Origin: JALORV01 sp035255845 | GTDB lineage: Bacteria; Pseudomonadota; Gammaproteobacteria; Burkholderiales; Burkholderiaceae_F | Direction of reading: 5' to 3' | Length of the DNA stretch: 22,460 nt | NCBI GenBank assembly: GCA_035255845.1 | Contig: DATEZE010000307.1 | Coordinates: forward strand, 1-22,460 | Notes under the pieces: generated by a model | What the model saw: only the letters and a program-made list of their open reading frames with translations | Told to the model about the DNA's origin: nothing | Database searches by the model: none | In this document: positions 14,886 through 20,565 of the stretch, in pieces | Position numbering within the stretch: position 1 is the stretch's first letter | Layout: every line of letters starts with the position of its first letter | Program-made: the position numbers and the translations under genes

Positions 14886-15710
14886 ATGCGACCGCTGCTG
14901 ACCAACGCGTCCCGACCACTGATCTTTCCTGTCGATGCAGTCGACCACCGCGGCATCGTCGTGCCGACGCCGATCGCCGGTGAGCATCCGCTGACACTGT
15001 ACGTGGACAAGTGCGAAGTCGTCACGCTGATGACCTTGGGCCAGGCGCCGGAGGCACTCGCCATCGGCTATCTGCGCAACCAGCGCCTGGTGTCGTCGCT
15101 GGACGAACTCGCAGCAGTGCAGGTCGACTGGGAAACCGACGCCGTGGCAGTCACTACGCGACGAGGCGTCAAGTCCCTGAAGAAGAAGCTCGCCAAGCGG
15201 ACGGTGACCACCGGTTGCGGACAGGGCACCATGTTCGGCGACCTGATGGAAGAAGTCGATTCGATCCGCCTGCGCGACGACGTGCGCCTCCCGGAAGCGT
15301 CGCTGTTCGCCGTGCTCGAGGCCGTGCGCCAGCAGGAGACGATCTACAACGCCGCGGGCGCCGTGCACGGCTGCGCGCTCGTCTCGAACGAGGGCGCCGA
15401 CAGCCGGATCCTGGTCTTTGTCGAGGACGTCGGGCGGCATAACGCCGTCGATGCCATCGCGGGACGCATGTGGCTCGACGACATCGACGGCTCGGACAAG
15501 ATCTTTTACACCACGGGCCGGCTGACGTCCGAGATGGTGATCAAGGCCGCACAAATGGGCATTCCCTTCCTGGTGTCACGTTCGGGCTTGACCGAAATGG
15601 GCTGGCGCATTGCGAGCCGAGTCGGCCTGACGATGATCGGCCGCGCGTCGGGCAAGCACTTTCTGCTGTTCACCGGGCAACACCGCTTCGAGGCGGTAAG
15701 CGCATCGTGA
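14886..15710 (+). CDS. fdhD: Formate dehydrogenase sulfurtransferase FdhD
   Basis: A 274-residue FdhD-family protein. FdhD takes sulfur from the cysteine desulfurase IscS and transfers it to the bis-MGD cofactor of formate dehydrogenase, which the enzyme needs for activity. Family motifs include GEHPLTLYVDKCEVVTLMTL, TGCGQGTMFG around Cys111, YNAAGAVHGCALV, VEDVGRHNAVDA and FYTTGRLTSEMV. E. coli FdhD has a C-x2-C loop (Cys121/Cys124); here the loop is C-G-Q-G, leaving a single cysteine. It is divergent from the FDH operon it serves, and its stop overlaps the mobA start (GTGA). Confidence 0.96.
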   Translation: MRPLLTNASRPLIFPVDAVDHRGIVVPTPIAGEHPLTLYVDKCEVVTLMTLGQAPEALAIGYLRNQRLVSSLDELAAVQVDWETDAVAVTTRRGVKSLKKKLAKRTVTTGCGQGTMFGDLMEEVDSIRLRDDVRLPEASLFAVLEAVRQQETIYNAAGAVHGCALVSNEGADSRILVFVEDVGRHNAVDAIAGRMWLDDIDGSDKIFYTTGRLTSEMVIKAAQMGIPFLVSRSGLTEMGWRIASRVGLTMIGRASGKHFLLFTGQHRFEAVSAS

Positions 15711-16288
15711 ACGCCGAAATCTGCGGGCTGGTGCTCGCCGGCGGACAGGGACGCCGTATGGGGAGTGTGGACAAGGGCCTGCAGTCATTGCAGGACCGGC
15801 CCTTGATCCAGCATGTGATCGACCGCCTGCGTCCGCAGGTCGCGAGCGTCCTGATCAATGCCAATCAGAACCTCGCGCGCTACGCGGAGTTCGGATGTCC
15901 GGTCGTGCCGGATCGCGTGGGTGGCTTTGCCGGGCCCCTGGCGGGACTGGATGCGGGCCTGCACGCGACGGATGCATCCTTGATCGTCACGGCTCCTTGC
16001 GATTCGCCGTTCCTGCCGCACGACCTCGTCACGCGGCTGGCGACGGCGCGCAGCGCGGTCGACGCCGACGTCGCCGTCGCGCGTACCGGCAGTCAGCCGC
16101 ATCCAGTCTTCGCGCTGGTCTGCACTCGCGTGCGCTCTCACCTAACCGACTTCCTGGCCCGCGGCGAGCGCAAGATCGACTTCTGGTACGCCAGCCTCAG
16201 TGTGGTCGAGGTTTCCTTCGACGACGAAGCGGATGCCTTCGCCAATATCAACACCCTCGCTGAATTGGCACAGCACGAGCGCCGATGA
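15707..16288 (+). CDS. mobA: Molybdenum cofactor guanylyltransferase MobA
   Basis: A 193-residue nucleotidyltransferase that joins GMP from GTP to molybdopterin, making the guanine dinucleotide form needed by the FDH alpha subunit. The signature LVLAGGQGRRMGSVDKGL near the N terminus, RPLIQHVIDRL, NQNLARYAEFG, then PDRVGGFAGPLAGLDAGL and VTAPCDSPFLP match MobA. A GTG start at 15707 overlaps the fdhD stop, so the pair is translationally coupled. The length is usual for the family. It converges with the regulator gene on the other strand, with a 90-base gap holding a small GC-rich inverted repeat. Confidence 0.95.
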   Translation: MNAEICGLVLAGGQGRRMGSVDKGLQSLQDRPLIQHVIDRLRPQVASVLINANQNLARYAEFGCPVVPDRVGGFAGPLAGLDAGLHATDASLIVTAPCDSPFLPHDLVTRLATARSAVDADVAVARTGSQPHPVFALVCTRVRSHLTDFLARGERKIDFWYASLSVVEVSFDDEADAFANINTLAELAQHERR

Positions 16289-16378
16289 ATTTGCTGGCGC
16301 GCGCGATACGCGCGTTCGATGTCGCACGCGCATTGCCTGATCGTGCTCGCGCGAGGAGGCAAAACTGCGGACGAGCGG

Positions 16379-17506
16379 TCAACGTCCTGCTTTTCGAGCG
16401 CCTCGAGTCGACCCTCCATCAGCACGCTCGTTCCACCACGGCAACGCGTCCCGCAACGACAGTTCCTCACCGCTGCGCGCCGGCGCATATCCAGCCAGCG
16501 TCGAGAGCCGCCGCAACCAGGATTCACCGCGCAGCACCGTCTGCAAAGTACGAACCGCCGGCTGTGCCAACGTCGAGGTGTCGCACACCAGAAAATAGTC
16601 TTCCCACAGCAGCGGCACGAAGTCGAGGTCGCGCGAGCGCGCGGCCGCCTCGATGCACAGCCCCGTGTCCGCCTGGCCTGCGGCCACGGCCTGGGCCACC
16701 GCGGCGTGCGAAGGCTCCTCGTTGTCATAGCCGACCAGTGAAGATCTAGCTATGCCCTGCTGTTCGCGCTGTGCATCGAGCAGCAGCCGGGTGCCGGTCC
16801 CGGGCGGCCGATTGACAAAGCGTGCACCGCGCGCTGCCACATCGGCGATCGTGTGCAGCTCGAGGGGATTGCCACGCGCCACCGCCAGCCCCTGGACGCG
16901 TCGCGCGAATCCGATCAACTGGTGGCGGTCGGGATGCAACAGGGGCTTGTAGGTTCGAGCGATTAGGCTCCCGTTCGTCGTGCGGGGCGGCACGTGAAAG
17001 CCGGCGATCGCACAGCGTCCAGCATTCAGTTCATGGAGCGCATCCACGCTGCCGGTGAAGCGCGTGTCGAGGTGCAAACGGGCCGGCATGCAGTGTTCGC
17101 CCAACAGCGCCAGGGCGTTGTCATGGCTGGCGCGTAGCACGAGCACACTGGCGGAAACGTCGAAGGCCAGCGCGAAGGCTCGCTCGAGGTCGACGTGCAA
17201 CGCAGCGATCTGCGGTGCCAGGCGCGCCTGCACTTGCCGCTCGGCCCACAGTAGTTTGTCAGCGAACTCGGTCAGCCGCGCAGGCTGTCCGCGGTCCCAG
17301 ACGATCAGACGTTGTCCAAGTTCCTTTTCCCAGCGCTTGAGTTCCCCCCAGACGTGCCGGTATGACTGGCCCAAGGCACGCGCGGCAGCTGAGATCGATC
17401 CCTGGCCGCGCACTGCAGCCAACAGATCCATCAGCGGATTGCGGATCAGTGCCTCCGGCGCGCGCCCGCTCGCCAGGACATACGACAGTTCGACCTTGTG
17501 CACCAT
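16379..17506 (-). CDS. ModE-type HTH regulator with periplasmic-binding-like domain
   Basis: A 375-residue one-component regulator. Residues about 20-90 form a LysR/ModE-type winged helix (LLAAVRGQGSISAAARALGQ, then SYRHVWGELKRWEKELGQ). Residues about 120-340 form a PBP-like ligand domain with GFHVPPRT, VNRPPGTGTRLLLD (232-244) and EEPSHAAVAQAVAAGQADTG. The same layout is known in predicted molybdate/tungstate-responsive regulators, and here it lies divergent to tungstate-transporter remnants, so an oxyanion sensor is likely (inference). The ATG at 17506 is preferred to the TTG at 17521. A short palindrome lies just upstream. Confidence 0.88.
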   Translation of the reverse strand: MVHKVELSYVLASGRAPEALIRNPLMDLLAAVRGQGSISAAARALGQSYRHVWGELKRWEKELGQRLIVWDRGQPARLTEFADKLLWAERQVQARLAPQIAALHVDLERAFALAFDVSASVLVLRASHDNALALLGEHCMPARLHLDTRFTGSVDALHELNAGRCAIAGFHVPPRTTNGSLIARTYKPLLHPDRHQLIGFARRVQGLAVARGNPLELHTIADVAARGARFVNRPPGTGTRLLLDAQREQQGIARSSLVGYDNEEPSHAAVAQAVAAGQADTGLCIEAAARSRDLDFVPLLWEDYFLVCDTSTLAQPAVRTLQTVLRGESWLRRLSTLAGYAPARSGEELSLRDALPWWNERADGGSTRGARKAGR

Positions 17507-17511
17507 GCGAG

Positions 17512-17522
17512 TTTGCCGCAAA
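17512..17522. promoter_or_regulatory. Candidate operator palindrome TTTGCCGCAAA
   Basis: A perfect inverted repeat (TTTGC-C-GCAAA) sits six bases upstream of the regulator ATG, with a further half-site TTTGC at 17556-17560. The position in the divergent regulator/tupC gap would suit autoregulation. It is short enough to occur by chance. Confidence 0.25.
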
Positions 17523-17726
17523 GCTCACAGTTCGCCGACGCCACATATGCAGCAGTTTGCCTAAGGTGGTCCAGCCAGCACGGCCTTAACAGCCGCACGC
17601 CTGCCTACGATCCGTCCTTTGATGGACACAATCCCCTGGGCGGCCGCCGCAGGGCTGTATTTGCTTGCCTAGCTCGACTCAGCCTGGTTGTCGGTGGTTG
17701 GGGTCGCTGGCGCGGATCCGAGTCGC
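17523..17726. other. Divergent gap with a short interrupted frame before tupC
   Basis: About 200 bases between the regulator and the ATPase gene. A frame opening at ATG 17622 (MDTIPWAAAAGLYLLA) stops at TAG 17670-17672 and is in phase with tupC, with hydrophobic residues (SAWLSVVGVAGA) on both sides of the stop. It may be a scrap of a lost upstream gene. No full permease gene is present. Confidence 0.3.
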
Positions 17727-18482
17727 ATGAAACTGTTCGAGCCGCTAATCACGTCGTTGAACGCCCGGCGTGTGCGCGTCGCCGGGCGCACGCTGTTCAA
17801 GCTTGATCGGGTCAGCGTGCGCTACGGCTCAAACTTGGCGCTGCACTCGGTGAACTTATCGATCCGCGCCGGCGAACGCGTCGCGCTGGTCGGCCCCAAT
17901 GGCAGCGGCAAGACCACGTTGCTGCGCGTGCTGAATGGCCAGGTCCAGCCCACGGTGGGGACAGTGCAGCGTCCCGCGGCTACGCGTCAGACACTGTTGT
18001 TCCAGCGTCCCTTCATGCTGCGCACGACCGCACAGCGCAACGTCGCCTTGGGCCTCTGGCTGCGCGGCGCGCGGTGGCTCGACGCCTGCAAACATGCCAA
18101 CGAGGCGTTGGCGCGCGTCGGCTTGGCCGCGCTCGCCCAGCGCAACGCATGCACTCTGTCCGCTGGTCAGAAGCAGCGGTTAGCGCTGGCGCGCGCGTGG
18201 GTGATGGCCTCCGATGTGATGGTGCTCGATGACCCGACGGCCAACGTGGACCTGGATGCGAGCCGTGAAGTTGAAACACTCCTCGGTCAGTTTGCAGCTG
18301 AGCGCCTGCAGACGCTCGTCTTCAGCAGCCACGCACTCGAACTGGTCGAGCGGCTTGCGAGCCGCGTGCTCTGCTTGCAAGACGGCCGCATGCACGCGGA
18401 TCTTCCGGTGCAGGAATTCCTGCGGGGTGCTACGGCCACGCCGCCGCTTTCATGCGAGGGGGACCTGAGATGGCGTCTATGA
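17727..18482 (+). CDS. tupC: Tungstate-type ABC transporter ATP-binding protein
   Basis: A 251-residue ABC ATPase, identified as TupC-like by the tupA remnant directly downstream. Walker A is GPNGSGKT at 56-63 (Lys62), the Q-loop is FQRP (Gln93), and the signature is LSAGQ (144-148), with Ala in place of the usual first Gly. Walker B is VMVLDDP, so the catalytic Glu position is Asp169. The D-loop region is TANVD, and the H-loop His is His202. ATG at 17727. The first 25 residues precede the usual ABC start. The stop overlaps the tupA ATG (ATGA). The TupB permease gene is absent here. The frame is open, but activity is doubtful given the missing partners. Confidence 0.85.
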   Translation: MKLFEPLITSLNARRVRVAGRTLFKLDRVSVRYGSNLALHSVNLSIRAGERVALVGPNGSGKTTLLRVLNGQVQPTVGTVQRPAATRQTLLFQRPFMLRTTAQRNVALGLWLRGARWLDACKHANEALARVGLAALAQRNACTLSAGQKQRLALARAWVMASDVMVLDDPTANVDLDASREVETLLGQFAAERLQTLVFSSHALELVERLASRVLCLQDGRMHADLPVQEFLRGATATPPLSCEGDLRWRL

Positions 18483-19054
18483 GCCAGGCGAAATTCGTCA
18501 TTGCCGCCATCCTATGCATCGCGAGTTGCTCCGCCGGCGCGGAGAGCCTCACGCCGGCATCGACCACTTCCACCGACCAGTCGGGGCTGTTTGCATATCT
18601 GCTGCCGCTGTTCAAGCAGGCTAAAGGTCTGGACGTGAAGGTGGTGGCGGCCGGCACCGGGCAGGATTTCGTTTCGCGTAGAGACAAAGGCGGAGCGCGC
18701 AGCGCCGAGATTCGTTACTGGACCACCGCGGGGCCGGCGAGCCAGCGCGGCGGCGGCAATGGGGAGTGCGGGTGCGGCATGGGACGCGCTGAACATGGCC
18801 ACCGCCTCCAGAGCATGCGTGCTGACCGATAGGGATACCTGGCTTGCACTCAAGAGTCACGGCGAGCTCGCGGTGCTGGTCGAAGTGTTCAGCCGGTACG
18901 GCGTGATCGTGGTGAATCCCGCGAAGCATCCGCATGGAAGGCCGCGCAATCGCAGCAGTTTGCCGACTAAATCGCCTAGCTGACGGGACAGGCCGCGATC
19001 GCCGCTTACAGACTTCGCGGGGAGCGACTTTTCATTCCGAACGCGGGCCAGTAG
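18479..19054 (+). pseudogene. tupA: Degraded tungstate-binding protein gene (tupA)
   Basis: The 5' part reads as an intact TupA start: a signal peptide (MSQAKFVIAAILCIASCSAGA), the oxyanion motif TTSTDQSGLFAYLLP, then VKVVAAGTGQ. At about 18662 the text jumps to DFVSRRDKGGARSAEIRYW, which belongs roughly 80-100 residues later in the family, so a middle segment is deleted. A frameshift near 18780-18790 separates ECGCGMG from ALNMATASRACVLTDRDTWLA. A second near 18931-18940 follows NPAKHPH, after which the frame KAAQSQQFAD carries stops at 18968-18970 and 18977-18979 before GQAAIAAYRLRGERLFIPNA. TupA binds tungstate in the periplasm for uptake. With this many lesions the gene cannot make a working protein. 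Confidence 0.88.
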
Positions 19055-19347
19055 CACACCGCAAATCCGCACAGGATCAGCCCTCCTCCTGCGCGCAGCG
19101 CTGAGGGAAACGAGCCGGGTCCCCCTTTGACGTCGGCCTTAGCGCCGGCAGTCCACCTTTGCCAAAGTGCAGCGTGACTTGGGCGACAATGGACGTGCGC
19201 CGCGGGTCATCAGGCGCCCGGTGTGCCGTCATCGGCCACTGCGTTGTTGATCGCGTTGCCCGGACCGACCTGAACGTGCTGCGAAAGCGTACCTTGCCCC
19301 CTGAGCGCCAAATCAAAGCCGCCATCACTTCGATTCCCGATGTCCGT
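19055..19347. other. Gap between tupA remnant and moeA
   Basis: About 290 bases. The last part (roughly 19260-19347) is in frame with moeA and could be coding if the true start is upstream (candidate GTG at 19276, ATG at 19189); it reads TDLNVLRKRTLPPERQ, then SIPDVRMHGF. The first 130 bases show no gene or clear terminator. Confidence 0.4.
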
Positions 19348-20556
19348 ATGCATGGCTTTCGGGAGCGCAGCGAAGTGCCAGCTGTGTTGGAGTGGATCGA
19401 CCGGCATGCGTCACGGCTGGACGCAGAGTCGGTACGGCTCGAGGAGGCTTGCGGCCGCACATTGGCAGCAGACGTGATCGCGCCGCTCGACGTCCCCGGC
19501 TTCGATCGGGCCGCGATGGACGGCTTTGCACTGCGCGGTGCGGAAACGGCCGGAGCGACCGAATACAACCCGCTCGAGTTTCGCGTCCTGGGTCAGGCCA
19601 TGCCCGGCCAGGCGTTCACGGGGGAACTCCCGCCCGGATCGGCGGTCCGGATCATGACCGGCGCTCCGGTTCCGGAGAACGTCGACTCAGTTATTCCTGC
19701 CGAGTACGCCACAGAGTCTGCCGGGCAGATCGTGGTGACTCGGCCCGTTGCCCCGGGCCAGCACGTCGGCCATCGCGGCGAAGACCTGCGAGCCGGTTCC
19801 GTTGCCCTTGGCGCTGGACGGCGTCTGCGTCCGCAGGACCTGGGGCTCGTCGGGTCACTGGGCCTCGACCACGTGACCGCCGTCAGGCAGCCACGCGTTC
19901 GCATGCTCGTCACGGGCAACGAAGTGAGGGCGCCGGGGACGGCAAAAGACGTTTTCGAGGTGTACGACGCAAATTCCTACATGCTGCGCGGCCTTATCGG
20001 CCGTGATGGCGGCGTGCTCGAATCACATCACCGACTGGGTGACGATCCGGACAGGATTCGCGCAGCCCTGCTCGTGCCCAGCGCAGATGTGATCCTTGTC
20101 TCGGGCGGCTCCAGTGTCGGCCGCGAAGACTATGCGCCGCGATTGATTGCAGAGCTCGGAGAACTGGCGATACACGGCGTTTCGATGCGGCCATCAAGTC
20201 CCGCCGGCCTTGGTCTCATCGGCGAGACGCTGGTATTCCTGCTGCCCGGCAATCCCGTCTCGTGCCTGTGCGCCTATGACTTTTTTGCAGGTCGCGCCAT
20301 CCGCCTGCTCGGGGGACGGCCGCCTGACTGGCCGCACCGCACGCTGCTAGCGGTCGTCGCGCGCAAGATCGTTTCAGCCATCGGTCGCGTGGACTACTGC
20401 CGGGTTCGTCTAGTCGATGGCCGGGTCGATCCGATCGCGCTCAGCGGGGCCTCGATCCTTTCCTCGACGACCCGGGCCGATGGATTTGTGATCGTGCCGG
20501 CCGAATGCGAGGGCTACGGTCCCGATTCGGAAGTCACGGTATTTCTCTACGACTGA
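19348..20556 (+). CDS. moeA: Molybdopterin molybdenumtransferase MoeA (first copy)
   Basis: About 402 residues from the ATG at 19348; the start may lie upstream. MoeA inserts molybdate into adenylylated molybdopterin. The domains are in the usual order: an N-terminal segment VPGFDRAAMDGFALR (49-63), RIMTGAPVPENVDSVIPAE (101-119), the MoCF-binding fold with VTGNEVRAPG and SGGSSVGREDY (252-262), LPGNPVSCLCAYDFF (299-313), and a C-terminal beta domain ending TRADGFVIVPAE. The common K-P-G-K-P segment reads RPSSP at 281-285, as I recall in one MoeA subgroup. No good Shine-Dalgarno is visible at 19348. The second moeA-type gene starts nine bases after the stop. Confidence 0.93.
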   Translation: MHGFRERSEVPAVLEWIDRHASRLDAESVRLEEACGRTLAADVIAPLDVPGFDRAAMDGFALRGAETAGATEYNPLEFRVLGQAMPGQAFTGELPPGSAVRIMTGAPVPENVDSVIPAEYATESAGQIVVTRPVAPGQHVGHRGEDLRAGSVALGAGRRLRPQDLGLVGSLGLDHVTAVRQPRVRMLVTGNEVRAPGTAKDVFEVYDANSYMLRGLIGRDGGVLESHHRLGDDPDRIRAALLVPSADVILVSGGSSVGREDYAPRLIAELGELAIHGVSMRPSSPAGLGLIGETLVFLLPGNPVSCLCAYDFFAGRAIRLLGGRPPDWPHRTLLAVVARKIVSAIGRVDYCRVRLVDGRVDPIALSGASILSSTTRADGFVIVPAECEGYGPDSEVTVFLYD

Positions 20557-20565
20557 GTGCGCTCG

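Noticed and set aside
16289..16378. Rho-independent terminator between mobA and the regulator gene
   Set aside because: A GC-rich inverted repeat is present (around 16298-16314) but no T run follows on either strand, so the call is not supported.
16285..16749. Plus-strand frame whose ATG overlaps the mobA stop
   Set aside because: It runs antisense through the C-terminal half of the regulator gene, and the product is low-complexity Arg/Pro/Ala-rich.
18452..18832. Reading the open frame after tupC as a functional 120-residue protein
   Set aside because: Only the first 60 residues align with the expected TupA order; the rest is a deletion junction and out-of-frame text, so it is called a pseudogene.
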